In this document: piece after piece, positions 9,917 to 20,937 of the stretch
How the letters are laid out: each line of letters opens with the position of its first letter
Numbering within the stretch: the first letter of the stretch is position 1
From: Lepiota brunneoincarnata
Taxonomy: Eukaryota; Basidiomycota; Agaricomycetes; Agaricales; Agaricaceae
Assembly: GCA_023014365.1 (NCBI GenBank)
Contig: JAEBUN010000003.1
Span: forward strand, 2,294,001-2,358,000
Reading direction: 5' to 3'
DNA: 64,000 nucleotides
Notes under the pieces: model-generated
Told to the model about the DNA's origin: nothing
Database searches by the model: none
What the model saw: only the letters and a program-made list of their open reading frames with translations
Program-made: the position numbers and the translations under genes

Positions 9917-9925
9917 GATTTTTAA
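9917..9925 (+). promoter_or_regulatory. A1 gag-pol junction, putative -1 slip site
   Basis: GATTTTTAA: gag ends TTT TAA, while pol continues in the -1 frame through TTT TTA. A2, A3 and A4 have the same T5 run at their gag stops, and B has GATTTTGCCTAA. Single-tRNA slippage at UUU just before the stop is inferred. Confidence 0.4.
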
Positions 9926-12900
9926 AAAGGAACACTGTCAACCGATGTGCCCCTGCACATTCCAGAACTCAGAAGGACATTTCGTACTATCACTCCCAGA
10001 AGGACACTTTCTTGATAAACTCTGTACAATTACGACTATCCCCAAATAAACGATCCCTTTTCTTACCCATCGAGATTTGGAGTGAACGGACATCAAAACC
10101 TGTGGCCATCACCTGCCCTGATAGACTTAGGAGCCCAAGGGAATTTCATCTCCCACAAGGTCGTTGAACGACATGGTTATCAAACCAAACAGCTGGACCA
10201 ACCAATTCCACTCAGTAACGTTGACAGAACTGATAATCAACATGGCAAGATCCATGAATACATCAAAATCAAAACCATCATCGATGGAAGAGATTGCACG
10301 CTAGAAGCGTACATCACAAACACTGGTGAGAAAGACCTCATCATCGGATTTCCCTGGTTGGAACAATACAATCCCAACATCAACTGGAAGACCAAGATGT
10401 TTTCTTGGAAACCACAAATCGATCACCAGGACTTTTCCAAACTCCTCAGAACCCTACAACGACCTGTCAAACTCAACTCCATTGCCATGGACATAATGGC
10501 TGGAAAGACCTCCCAACCCGAGGAAAACCCTGAAGAATACGTCAACCTATCAAACATTGACCTTGACACCTTCTCTTTAGAAAGAGAAATGAATCTGATG
10601 CTTCTAACCCCATTAGAAGTAAACACCAAAGCAACACATGCCACAACACTCCACAATGAGCAACACAACCCGACAAAATCAGCAAACCAAAAAGGAAAAC
10701 AACCGGAATCAAACAAGGAACCACCCGAGATCCCTCAGAGATTCACCCAATGGGCCAGAATATTCAACAAAAAAGCCTCCGAACGATTCCCACCATCAAG
10801 AACGTTTGATCACGAAATCGAACTAAAACCAACGTTCGAAGCAAAATCAATGAAACCCTATCAAGTGGCACCTGCCAAAGAAAAAGCGCTAAAAGAGTTC
10901 ATAGATGAAAACCTCCAAAAAGGGTACATCCGACCCTCAAAATCCCCTATGGCATTGCCCTTCTTCTTCGTTGCCAAGAAAGGAGGAGACCTCCGACCCT
11001 GCCAAGACTATCGTTATCTAAACGATCACACTGTCAAAAATGCTTACCCAATCCCCATGATTTCCTCTATCGTGGACAAACTCAAAGGAGCTAAGTATTT
11101 CACCAAGCTCGACATCCACCTAGGATACAATAACGTCAGAATCAAAGATGGCAATCAATGGAAAGCAGCGTTCAAGACTCCCATGGGTCTTTTCGAACCG
11201 ACTGTTATGTTTTTCGGACTCTGCAACAGTCCCGCAACATTCCAACATATGATGGACACATTATTCTCCGAAATAATGGAGAAAGGAGGAATCATCATCT
11301 ACATGGATGATATCCTAATCTACGGTAAAACCCAGGAAGAAACCGACCAACTTACGGAAAAAGTACTGCAAATCCTGCAGGAAAACGACCTTTACCTCAA
11401 AACGGAGAAATGCAAGTTCAACAAACAACAACTTGAATATCTAGGCATGATCATCACGCCAGACGAGATCAAAATGGATCCCGGAAAACTCAAGGGAATA
11501 GAAGACTGGCCAGTGCCAAAAACAGTCCGACACATTCGGAAATTCATCGGATTCTGTAACTTCTACCAGAAGTTCATCCGCAACTACTCACACCACACCA
11601 AGCCCCTGAACCAACTCCTTTCAAAATCAAACAAATTTGAATGGAAAGAAGGACAACAGAAAGCGTTTGAAACGCTCAAAAACGAATTCTTAAAAGAACC
11701 GGTACTCCTCATGCCCGACTCCACAAAACCCTGTGAAATAGAAGCTGATGCTTCCAAATTTGCATCAGGAGCTGTCCTGTATCAACACGACATCAACGGA
11801 ATACAGAAACCCGTATCATTCTATTCAAAGACATTCGGACCAGCGGAACGCAACTACGATATCTACGACAGAGAACTTCTCGCAATCATCCAAGCCCTCG
11901 AAGAATGGTGCCATTACCTCCTCGGCAGCCCCCATACCGTCCGCATCAGAACGGATCACCAAAACCTAACATACTGGTGCAAACCCCAGAAAATCAACTG
12001 CAGACAAGCACAATGGGTCCAGACCCTCGCTGACTACAACTTCAAATTAGAACACGTCCCAGGATCAAAGATCCCTGCACCAGACGCCCTATCAAGACAT
12101 CCAGACCACATCCCTGATGAGGATAATGATAACGAAGACGTCACCATGCTTCCAAACAACCTCTTTGTTGCCACTGCTGACATAGAAGATCAAAACCTGA
12201 TCACAATACTCCCAGAACACCTCTTTATCGCCACCATCGATATGGAACTCCAAGAAAGAATCACAGAATCACCAAAATACGATGCTAGAACCACCGAAGC
12301 ATTCAAACTCCTAAAAGAACCCATCCTAATGCCGCTGATAAAGACTTTGGAACAGTTCCGACCTCAAATGGTCCACTCCTCACGTTCCAAGAACGTGTCA
12401 TTATCCCAGAAGACCTCCAACTCAGATGTGATGTCATCGCAAGATACCACGACCACCCTACACATGGCCATCCTGAAGAACAGGAAACATACTGCCTCGC
12501 CAAGAAAGAAGTATATTGGCCAGGAATGTCAACATTCATAAAGAACTACGTCAAAGGCTGTCCAGAGTGTTAGCAACACAAGATCATATGCAGACCGGAT
12601 TACGCACCAACTCAACCGATCCCACCATCATCTTCCAAACGCCCATTTGCACAGATCTCATGGGATCTTATCACCAGTCTACCACCTAGTGCTGGCCATA
12701 ATGCGATATTGTCCATGGTGGACCATGGCCTTATGAAGGGGGTAATTTTCATCCCAACCTCAGATTGATCAAATGCCAACGACACTGGACAACTATTAAT
12801 AGAAAAAGTCTTCACCAGATTCGGACTACCCGACAAAATCATATCAGATTGAGACCCCAGATTCGCAGCCAACTCCCTCTGACAACTAGCCAAACGACTA

Positions 12901-13761
12901 AACATCCAACAAGCATTCTCAACTGCATACCATCCCCAGAGAGATGGTTCTACCGAACAATACAATCAGGAAATCGAAACCTATCTTGCCATATACTGCA
13001 CCAGAAACCCTCTTGACTGGTCAGAAACCCTCCCTATTGCCGAGTTTGCACACAACTCCAAAATACATGCCTCAAGGCAGAAATCCCCATTTGAACTAAT
13101 CATGGGATACAATCCTCCGCCGATACCCACAGTAATGGAAACATCGAACTTTCCATCAGTAGACGAACACATCAGACTCCTTGACGATGCCAGAAAAGAA
13201 GCACATGCAGCACATCAACTCTCCACCGATATTATGAAACAAAGAACCAGAAGAACTGTCAAACCCCTTGAAACACGTCAAAAGGTATGGCTAGAAGCCA
13301 AAAACCTCAGACTCCCCTTCATTTCCAACAAAATATCCCCAAAACAACTAGGACCCTTCCTTATCTCAGAAGTCTTATCGCCACTCACCTACAAACTAAA
13401 ACTTCCGATCAAATGGAAAATACACCCGATATTCCACAGAAACCTTCTAACCCCATATACTGAAACAGAAGCATACGGATCTCATCCGACTCCACCACCA
13501 CCAGACATCATCAATGAAGAAGAAGAATACGAAATAGAAGCCATTCTAAATCACCGCTGACACCGCGGAAAACTCCAATACTATGTCAAATGGAAAGGAT
13601 ACTCCCACATGGAGAACGAATGGATCACCGATGAAACACTTCATACAAACACCGAAGAATACTTAACCGAGTATAAAGAAACTCATGGAATTCTCCAGAA
13701 AGAACAGGAGCCCACCAGAACCAACCAAAGACAACTTTGCTCCCACACCAAACCTACTTGA
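9919..13761 (+). pseudogene. pol: A1 pol, multiply broken
   Basis: Protease (ALIDLGAQGNF: DSG has become DLG), RT ([19 protein letters not shown]), RNase H ([30 protein letters not shown]), integrase and chromodomain. One extra base near 10116 shifts the frame ahead of the protease motif. The largest piece is 10082-12541 (protease to RNase H and linker). A frame break near 12315 precedes the integrase. Integrase then has stops TAG 12572 and TGA near 12767, 12850 and 12880, one replacing Arg in SDRDPRF, and TGA 13558 in the chromodomain. Most stops equal CGA to TGA. Pol ends TGA 13759-13761, two bases before the ORF3a ATG. Confidence 0.85.
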
Positions 13762-13763
13762 AG

Positions 13764-14106
13764 ATGCCCATGAACCTTGACCTTGCTCACCCCCAAACTA
13801 CTCCCCCTTTTTCAACAACACCCTCACCAACTTCCTCATCATCTTCCGTCGTCATCATAAACAATGCAAGCGTCAAACATACTACACTTCAGACAACTCC
13901 CGTTCTGGCCCTGTCTCCCTACACCCCTTCTCACACCTTCGCCGCAACATACACCTCCCTCAGGGATGAGACCCCCAACCCCAACGACACCCCAGAACCA
14001 ACAGCCGCCCCAGCCACCTCCCTTAGATACCATACAGCTGGAGTATGATCATATGGACCAGATCACCCTTCTGACAGAGATCTGTGCGAGGCTGCCACCA
14101 ACAGAG
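13764..14106 (+). pseudogene. A1 ORF3a/ORF3b, 5' part
   Basis: ORF3a starts at ATG 13764 (MPMNLDLAHP), two bases after the pol stop, and reads Ser/Thr/Pro-rich sequence to a TGA at 14046 (CGA in A3). ORF3b starts at ATG 13864 (MQASNI) in the +1 frame and stays open to the B insertion at 14107. The target duplication CAGAG lies at 14102-14106. The remainder is at 22321-23306. Confidence 0.7.
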
Positions 14107-14804
14107 TGTTATGATCCGTGCTCCTTCTGTATCCGAGGATAACTGGAGACGGCCTTCAATCACTCTACAAGGTGTCTGAGACGGTTGGCCTTATAGAGCT
14201 TAGTGGATCGCGCTCAATGAGATAACGAGGGAAGACGCCAAGTTAAGGCAGAGAGGTAAACGACCGCTGTTAACACGATTAAAGCTTGAGGCTTTAATCT
14301 CTACTTGTACAGGCCTTATATACCTATGAGGTGCTATATACTCGTTATAGGTTACTTGGCTGTTCTACTGGTCGTGCGCAGTCCTGACCATGATGCACAT
14401 CCTGGCTGATGGCATCCTAGCGTTATTTATCTTACAATGAGTCAGTACTCTCGCTACTGCTGTGCGATGTTCCATCGCTTTCCTCTGACTCATAATCTTC
14501 TTCTCCCGATTGTATCTCCATGGAGTCTTCTTCGTTCTCGCTCTCCATTCTCTCAGTGCTTCCATCCGTATCAGAGGTTGGGTCGGTTGATCCATGGTTA
14601 TCTTCCTCGTCCTCGGGGTATTCCAATATATCCTCCAAGGTTATCTCCATTCCTGCTTCTCTTGCCAGGTCCTGCATGGCGGTATAATATTCCCCTTCCT
14701 CGTCTTCGTATTCTTGTGCCCGTAGTTGGTCTGTAGTCTCCTGTACCCATCTTGTAAAGTCGAACAATAATTCTTGTTCCTCCCGGTCTGGACTGTTCAT
14801 AACA
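14107..14804 (-). repeat. B 3' LTR
   Basis: TGTTATGA...TAACA read on minus. Its U3 encodes the C-terminal 120 or so residues of ORF3b, which ends at 14432. Confidence 0.93.
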
Positions 14805-15916
14805 TTATCCCCTTTGTAAGGTCTGATGTCCTCATCAGACATATCCTCAGTATAATCCGACAGGCTCTCCTGTAATGTTTGATCCGGCGATGGGGTCCCA
14901 GTCGAAGTATGGGTCGGGTTCTGGGGAGTCGCTTCGGTAGCTTGGTGGTCTGGGGATGGCGGGTCTTGGGTGAGGTCGATGACGATGGGTTCTCTGGAGC
15001 GAATGGTGGCGGGTGCGCCGAAGGATCGATTCAGGAAGTCGGTGGCTTCCGCTAGCAGATGTGGTGGTGGCGTTGGTGGTCGGAATGACGACGGGGGCAT
15101 TTTGAATTTGGGTGCGGAGGGGTCTGGCTGAAGCGGGGCGCTGCTCGGTGCTTGTAACAATGTGTCGAATATTGTTGTTTGTGGTTTCGCGTGTGAGGGA
15201 TCGAGCTCTGCTTGGTATTCCTCGTGGGTGGCGATACAGGCCAGGTACCATACTTGCGGGTTGATGCTGGTAAGGGTTTCTCTCACAGTGCTTCTCGTAA
15301 TGGCCTGGGGCAATCTTTCGACAATATCGACATTGGTAGTGCGGGCATCCTGCTTTGATATGGCCGAATCGACGGCAGCAATTGCAGCGAGTTCGGGTGG
15401 TGGATAAGTGAGTGGTGGTAGTCCCGATGGGGGCGTCATTAGAAGCAGATATAGCTTGTACAACACTTGATGGTTGGTTACTCGTATCCACCATGGGAGG
15501 GTTGGAAGGTTGGGTGGTGGTCCCGATAGGTAGGATAGGGCGGTCCTGACTTCCGCTTCCATTGCTCGGGCTTGGGATCGGACTCTCGAACGGGAATTTG
15601 GTGAGAGCGGTTGATAACATGGCAGAAATGGTATCGCGGTCCTGTTCCTCTGTTGCGCTAGAAAGAATAGTGGTGCATAGTTTTTCGAATTCTGTTGCTT
15701 GGTCGTGGACGAGGCGCTTGTGATACAGAAGAGCAGTAAATGTCTTCCAGCAGGTGTCGACCAGGGGTACCATCGCTGGACTGCGTTTAAGACGGGTTCC
15801 AGTAATATGAAAGGGAACTTCGTGTAAAAGGATGGATCGTATCTCGGGTTGGTTGGAGGGAAGGAAGGTATGCCGGATGATATAAGGACTGTTGGTCCTG
15901 TCTGATTGGTTGTCAA
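14432..15916 (-). CDS. B ORF3b: 494-aa protein running into the LTR
   Basis: Unrecognised protein in the +1 frame relative to ORF3a, overlapping it for 1,070 bp (15916-14847). The N-terminal half shares bases with ORF3a; a Pro-rich middle follows. The C-terminal 160 or so residues lie outside ORF3a and are strongly acidic (EYEDEEGEYYTAM, EDILEYPEDEEDN, GEEDYESEESDG). It crosses the polypurine tract and reads about 373 nt of U3. The matching frame in the diverged solo LTR 45198-45907 is also open, which argues that this part is a real protein. An acidic activation-like or partner-binding role is speculation. Confidence 0.6.
   Translation of the reverse strand: MTTNQTGPTVLISSGIPSFPPTNPRYDPSFYTKFPFILLEPVLNAVQRWYPWSTPAGRHLLLFCITSASSTTKQQNSKNYAPLFFLAQQRNRTAIPFLPCYQPLSPNSRSRVRSQARAMEAEVRTALSYLSGPPPNLPTLPWWIRVTNHQVLYKLYLLLMTPPSGLPPLTYPPPELAAIAAVDSAISKQDARTTNVDIVERLPQAITRSTVRETLTSINPQVWYLACIATHEEYQAELDPSHAKPQTTIFDTLLQAPSSAPLQPDPSAPKFKMPPSSFRPPTPPPHLLAEATDFLNRSFGAPATIRSREPIVIDLTQDPPSPDHQATEATPQNPTHTSTGTPSPDQTLQESLSDYTEDMSDEDIRPYKGDNVMNSPDREEQELLFDFTRWVQETTDQLRAQEYEDEEGEYYTAMQDLAREAGMEITLEDILEYPEDEEDNHGSTDPTSDTDGSTERMESENEEDSMEIQSGEEDYESEESDGTSHSSSESTDSL
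14805..14816 (-). promoter_or_regulatory. B polypurine tract
   Basis: CAAAGGGGATAA on the minus strand abuts the 3' LTR. ORF3b is translated straight through it (YKGDNVMNS). Confidence 0.65.
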
Positions 15917-16061
15917 CGGTATTGGTGGCAGGGTTAGGTTGGCTATTTCCTGTGACGCGGTTCACCAGGGATACGATTCTTTCCCGGATGAGAAGGCGTC
16001 CATCGTTGTCTGGCTCTGGGAGGTCTGGAGTGGTTGCTCGAGTGTTGGGTGGTTGGGTCAT
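14847..16061 (-). CDS. B ORF3a: zinc-knuckle protein, 404 aa
   Basis: Sits where an env gene would, but has no signal peptide or membrane helix. It starts at ATG 16061, overlapping the end of pol by 119 nt. A helical-looking N-terminal half (TCWKTFTALLYHKRLVHDQA) is followed at about residues 227-262 by Cys/His motifs: CNCCRRFGHIKAGC then CRYCRKIAPGHYEKHC. The C-terminal third is Arg/Thr/Pro-rich. The A elements carry the same CxxC...APGHY...C signature at the same place, so this is a shared family gene, likely nucleic-acid binding. It ends TAA/TAG-type at 14847, upstream of the polypurine tract. Confidence 0.65.
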   Translation of the reverse strand: MTQPPNTRATTPDLPEPDNDGRLLIRERIVSLVNRVTGNSQPNPATNTVDNQSDRTNSPYIIRHTFLPSNQPEIRSILLHEVPFHITGTRLKRSPAMVPLVDTCWKTFTALLYHKRLVHDQATEFEKLCTTILSSATEEQDRDTISAMLSTALTKFPFESPIPSPSNGSGSQDRPILPIGTTTQPSNPPMVDTSNQPSSVVQAISASNDAPIGTTTTHLSTTRTRCNCCRRFGHIKAGCPHYQCRYCRKIAPGHYEKHCERNPYQHQPASMVPGLYRHPRGIPSRARSLTRETTNNNIRHIVTSTEQRPASARPLRTQIQNAPVVIPTTNATTTSASGSHRLPESILRRTRHHSLQRTHRHRPHPRPAIPRPPSYRSDSPEPDPYFDWDPIAGSNITGEPVGLY

Positions 16062-19000
16062 TGGTGGGGTTGTCTAGTTTGTGGGCCCTTTTATATTCTT
16101 CAATGACTTCCTTGGCGTTTTCCAGGCTTGCTTCTGGCTCCCAGGAATCCTCAGTGGGAAGGTATCCTTTCCATCTGACTAGGAATTGATACTTGTTCCG
16201 GAATTTTCTGTGGCGCAGTATTGACTCGACCTCGTATTCTTCTTCTCCATTTACAAGGTCGGGTGGTGGGGCTGTGTTGTATTCCCCATGTGTGTCGTCA
16301 TGAAACTTGTTGTGGATCTTCCATTTGGTGGGTAATTTTAGTTCATAGGTAACAGGTCCGAGTTTTCTTGTTATGGTGAAGGGACCTTCTTGGCGTTGGG
16401 CCAGTTTCTTTGAGGCGTACTGAATTGGGAGGTTGCGGTTGTCGAGCCAAACCTTCTGTCCAACTTTTAGATTGATATCTGGCCGGTTATATCTTGCAGC
16501 CATTTTTAGTCTGGCTTGTTCATGTGCAGCTTGGGCTTCTTGGCGTATCTTGGCGAGGTATTTAAACTTCTCTCTTATTGCTGGAATGTTCGTTGGCTCC
16601 TCGGAGGTTGGAAATCCTTTGGGGCTTGATCCATAGAGGAGTTCAAATGGGGTATGTTGGTGTTCGGCATGTGTTTTCGAGTTGTGGACATATTCCAGGA
16701 GTGGGAGTGCCTTTACCCATTTGTTCGGGTTCGATGAGCAATAGATGCCAAGGTAGAGTTCTATTTCTTGATTGAATCGCTCTGTTTGTCCGTCTGTCTG
16801 GGGGTGGTAGGCGGTAGAGAGTGCTTGTTCGATTCCGAGTTGTTTGTAGAATTCTTTCATGGATTTGGCAGCGAATCTGGGGTCGCGATCACTGAGAACT
16901 TTCTCGGGAAGGCCAAATCTGGAGAATAGCCGTTTGATAAGAATTTCGGCGATCTTGTCCGCGTTGGTGGTTTTCGCAGTAGGTTCTAGAATTATCCCCT
17001 TCGTAAGCTGGTCGACCACAACCAGTATAGAATCATGGGGTCCGTCCGGGGGTAGGTCTGTGATAAGATCCATCGAGATGTTCGAGAATGGACGGGTAGA
17101 ACGGGGTCCAGGGATAGGTTGAAGCGGTGGTTTTAGGGGGTGGCGATTGATCTTGTATTGTTGGCAAGCACCACATCCTTTGACGTAGTTTTTGACAAAT
17201 GATCGCATCCTGGGCCAGTAGGCGTATTCTTGGAGTTTTCTAGTTGTTTCTGCGATTCCAGGGTGTCCTGCGGTGGGTGAGTCGTGTACTCTTTGCAGTA
17301 AGCGGCGTCTGAGGTGTAAATCTTGTGGTATAAATAGTTTTCCTTGAACACGCGGGTGTCCTGAGTCATCTTCTTGGGCGATGTCGGTCTGTTTCTTTTT
17401 CTTCCACAGCTCTTTTATTTCCTGTTTAGTATTTTCGTCGATAATATGGATATGTTGTGGCTGTTCTGAGGTGAAGAATTTGTCAGGGAGTGCAATGACC
17501 TGTTTGTTGTCTCTTGTCTTGGGTTCATGATCGGGTCGTCTGGAAAGGGCATCTGCTGGTCCATTTTTCTTTCCAGGGATATGTCGGATTTCGATGTCGA
17601 ATTGTTGCATGTAGGCAATCCATCGGGCTTGTCTTCTGCTGAGGTCTTCAGGTTTTCTCCAGCGGCGAAGGTTATCGTGATCTGACCATACGATGGTCTT
17701 GTGTGATGATCCTTCTATGTGGTGACGCCATTCTTTGAGTGCTCAGATAATGGCGAAGAGTTCCTGTTTGGAGCAATGATAGTTGCGTTCGGCTGGTGAG
17801 AATCCTTTCGAGAAGTATGCGACTGGGTGTTTAACTCCATTGTTGTCGCGTTGAAGTAGGACTGCTCCTGATGCAAATAGTGATGCGTCGCATTCGATTT
17901 CGAAGGGTTTGTCTCGGTCGGGGACCATTAATACCGGTTTGCTTTGGAATTTTCTCTTGAGAGTATCGAAGGCGTTCTGGCATTCTTCTGTCCATTCGAA
18001 TTTCTTGGTTTTGGACATCAGGGCATTGAGAGGTTTTGCCCATGTGGCGTATTGGTGTATGAATTTTCGATAGAAGTTGCAAAATCCTATGAATTTTCGT
18101 ACGTCGCGCGGGGTAGTTGGTGTTGGCCATTCAGCGATGCCTTTGAGCTTTGCTGGGTCCATCGAAACTGAGTCGGGAGTGATAATAACTCCTAGATATT
18201 CAAGTCGTTGTCGTTCGAATTCGCATTTCTCGGTTTTGAGGTATAGATCGTTGTCCTTGAGTATCTTGAGTACTTCTCTTGTGAGGCGTCGAAGTTCTTG
18301 TTTTGTTTTTGCGTGAATGAGGATGTCGTCCATGTAAACGATTACTCCTCCATTGTCGATGAGTTTTCGGAATAATGAGTCCATCATGGTTTGGAATGTT
18401 GCTGGGGAGTTACACATTCCAAAGAACATAACCGTGGGTTCGAATAATCCTCAGGGTGTCCTGAAGGCTCCTTTCCATTCATCTCCTTTGCGTATGCGGA
18501 TGTTGTTGTATCCTGCTCGTACGTCAAGTTTAGTAAAGTACTTTGATCCTCGGAGTTTGTCGAGAATATGAGAGATGAGGGGGAGGTTGTATGCATTTTT
18601 GATGGTATGCTCGTTGAGGTACCTGTAGTCTTGACAGGGGCGTAGTTTTCCGTCTTTCTTTCCTACGAAGAAGAAGGGTGATGCCATTGGCGATTCGGAT
18701 GGTCGAATGTATCCCTTTTGAAGGTTTTCTTCTAGGAACGTGTCGAGTTCCTTTTCTTCATTGAGGGAGAGTCGGTAGGACTTCATGGCAATTTGTTTGA
18801 ATGATTCCTTGAGTTCAATTTTGTGATCCCATGGTCGTTGTGGGGGGAATCGTTCGGCTTGTTTCTTGCTAAATACTGGGAGGTATTCGTGGAATTCCGT
18901 GGGTACGACTTTTCTTGGGTCATCGTTTTTCTTTTCTCCGTGTTGTACGGCGAGGAATTGTGATGCGGAGGCTTTGAAGTTGATTTCTTCGAAGCTTGTG

Positions 19001-19581
19001 GGCTCTAGTGTGGAGATGTGGTTGAGTTGGTCGTTGTAGATCCAATCGGGTTCCATGGATTGGATGAGTTCTCGGAATATAGTGTTGTCCCAACGTTCGT
19101 TTCTCCAGCGTAGTTGTTTGGCATCCCAGTCGATGTCTGGATTGTGTTCTGCAAGCCAAGGGAATCCAAGGATGAGTCTTGGGCTTCCGAGGGAGACTAC
19201 TTTTGGTTTGATCTCCATATTCTTCCCATTAACCGTTAGGTTGAGGGTCGTGTAGTGGGTGGCTGTTCCATTTTCGTTAACAGATCCATCGGCATTTCGT
19301 ACTTCGATGGGTCGATCGAGGGGTGTTGTTTTGAATGAGTGTTGTTTGACCATTCCGGGGTCAATGAAGTTTCCTGCTGCTCCTGAGTCGAGTAGGGTGA
19401 GTAGTTCCACGCTTTCGGGTCCTTCCTTAGTGAATTTGTGTTTTCGGATTCGACAGGGTAGATGTATTACGCGTGCTGACAATTCCTGTAATTTTACAAC
19501 ATTAATATCATCTTGTGAATAGGAAAGGGAAGGAGGTCTTTGTGGAGGGCTAGACGTGGTGGCTAGTCTCCTTAGGCAAAA
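15943..19581 (-). pseudogene. pol: B pol with two TGA codons
   Basis: The frame opens in -1 relative to gag at 19581. Protease (TLLDSGAAGNF) and the first half of RT lie in 19482-18451. A TGA at 18449-18451 sits in RTP*GLFEPTV. RT resumes (FFGMCNSP, YMDDILIHA) to a TGA at 17743-17745 in ELFAII*ALKEW. RNase H end, integrase and chromodomain are open to 15943. Integrase has the H2C2 region (HDSPTAGHPGIAET, CGACQQYK) and D,D,E residues in ISMDLITDLP, LSDRDPRFAA and DGQTERFNQE. The chromodomain (YEVESILRHRK, FLVRWKGYLPTEDSWEP) fits targeting to heterochromatin. Both stops look like CGA to TGA. Confidence 0.88.
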
Positions 19582-20695
19582 TCCTTAACCAGAGGGGCGT
19601 CTGGGTGGTTGGATTCATTTGCAAAATGTTCGTAGATGTCCTCAACTTCTTCGTCGGTTGCATCTTCTAGTATGTTGTATAGCGAGTTCTTTTTCCTGTA
19701 GCTTGCTTGTCTTCTTCTGGATATCGCATTTGACCGATTTCTGGCATCCAAATTGCGGGGTAATTCGGATCGGCGATATATTGTCTTTTTGGTGGGGCAT
19801 TCGCGGGCGAAGTGTCCAGTCTTGCAGCAGTTGAAGCATCTCTTTTCTTTGAGATCCTTTCTTTGGGCGTCCGTGAGGATTGCATTGAGGGCTTCGCGGG
19901 TGCGTTCTTGTACCAACTGGTGGAGTCTGTCTTCTTCGGTCTCCTCGTCTTCATCAGCTTCCTCGGCGAGTAGATCTGGCTCGTCCTCAAAGTCGAGGTT
20001 GTAGACTGCTTCGGCGAGTTGGTCAATATCCATTGCGTTAGGGTCTGTTGCTTGATAGGGCAGTGGGACACGGCGCGTAAAAGCATTTCTTTTCCCTTTA
20101 AATGGGCGAGTGCGCGAAGTCGTTGGAAACGAGGGAGTTCCTCGAGTTTGCATATAGTCGCGTTGAGTTTGTAGTATTTGATATGCTGTTCGAGCTTGCT
20201 TGAACCAGTCGCTGAGTTTGTTTCCTGGATGAGGCTAATTGTCTTGATTGCGACGGGGCGATCCAGCCCGTTCTTGAAATAGTTGACCGCCGCCACTCCA
20301 TCTCCAAGGTCGGCCTGATAGGCAAGTATCTGGAACTGGGATATGTAATCATCGATATATCGTCCATTCTGTTTGAGGTGGCGGATTCTGTCCATTGCAT
20401 CGGCGGGGACATTGTTTGGGGCGAAGGATGTATCAAGTCCTTCGAGAAATTTCTTCCATGTCGGAAGGGTCTGGCTTCCATCAAGTTCTTTGTTTGATTC
20501 CAAGAATGCTCCTCTCCATGTTGCGGCGGGGCCGGTGGACATGTATGAAAGGGCGAATTGTATCTTGGTCTTGTCGTCGGAAAAGGCTCCTGGCTTTGCA
20601 TCGATGTATAGTTGTACTGCATCTTTCCAGAGGCGGAAGTAGTCGGTCTCTCCATTAAAGGTTGGGGGTGTGTTGATTTTTGCGGAGGAGGCCAT
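19572..20695 (-). pseudogene. gag: B gag with one frameshift
   Basis: ATG 20695 opens MASSAKINTPPTFNG with capsid-like WKDAVQLYIDAKPGAF and GPAATWRGAFLES. Near 20230 the coding frame moves by one base: the sensible continuation (LSDWFKQARTAYQIL) is in the frame ending at 19572. That frame has the CCHC knuckle CFNCCKTGHFAREC and the end KDFA. An extra A in a short A run is the simplest cause. The gag frame also stays open upstream of 20695 to about 21190 without any ATG. Confidence 0.8.
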
Positions 20696-20937
20696 ATTGT
20701 TAATGTCAGAGGTTGTGGATTCCTCGTTGGAAGTGTGAATAGACCTGGTAGTGGGGCTAACTTCGGATGGTTCGGATTGTACAGGGGAACTGGATCGAGG
20801 CGGTGAGTGTACCGGTGATCCAAATGGTGATGTGAGGGGTGAGAATGTTCTTGGGGGTTTCTGTTGCGAAGTGTTGTCGCTAGTTCTTGTACTTGTTGAG
20901 GGTTGAGGACCGGAGGATGGGGTAGATGTTCTATGAA

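Larger units (their letters stand above)
7460..9925 (+). pseudogene. gag: A1 gag, interrupted by an R solo LTR
   Basis: Capsid-like Gag. The frame is open from ACG 7460 (context GCCACCACG) to TAA 9925, apart from the inserted LTR. The conserved ATG is at 8735 (MAAAPTPKELGLLKP). Parts: a Pro-rich and Arg/Glu-rich extension of about 200 aa; the core (DWIFQCEVYVLAN, QSGDAQAWARQYL, GKPMTEFNAQF); then a CCHC zinc knuckle (CFRCGAKDHWVSKC, near 9604). The C-terminus PFQDF ends inside a T5 run where the pol frame begins. An ATG-initiated 396-aa Gag could still be made. Confidence 0.8.

Noticed and set aside
14437..14736. 99-aa plus-strand ORF in the B LTR, repeated at 21953
   Set aside because: Antisense shadow of the ORF3b acidic domain.
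14847..16061. ORF3a as an envelope gene
   Set aside because: Position fits, but there is no signal peptide or membrane segment, and it has zinc knuckles instead.
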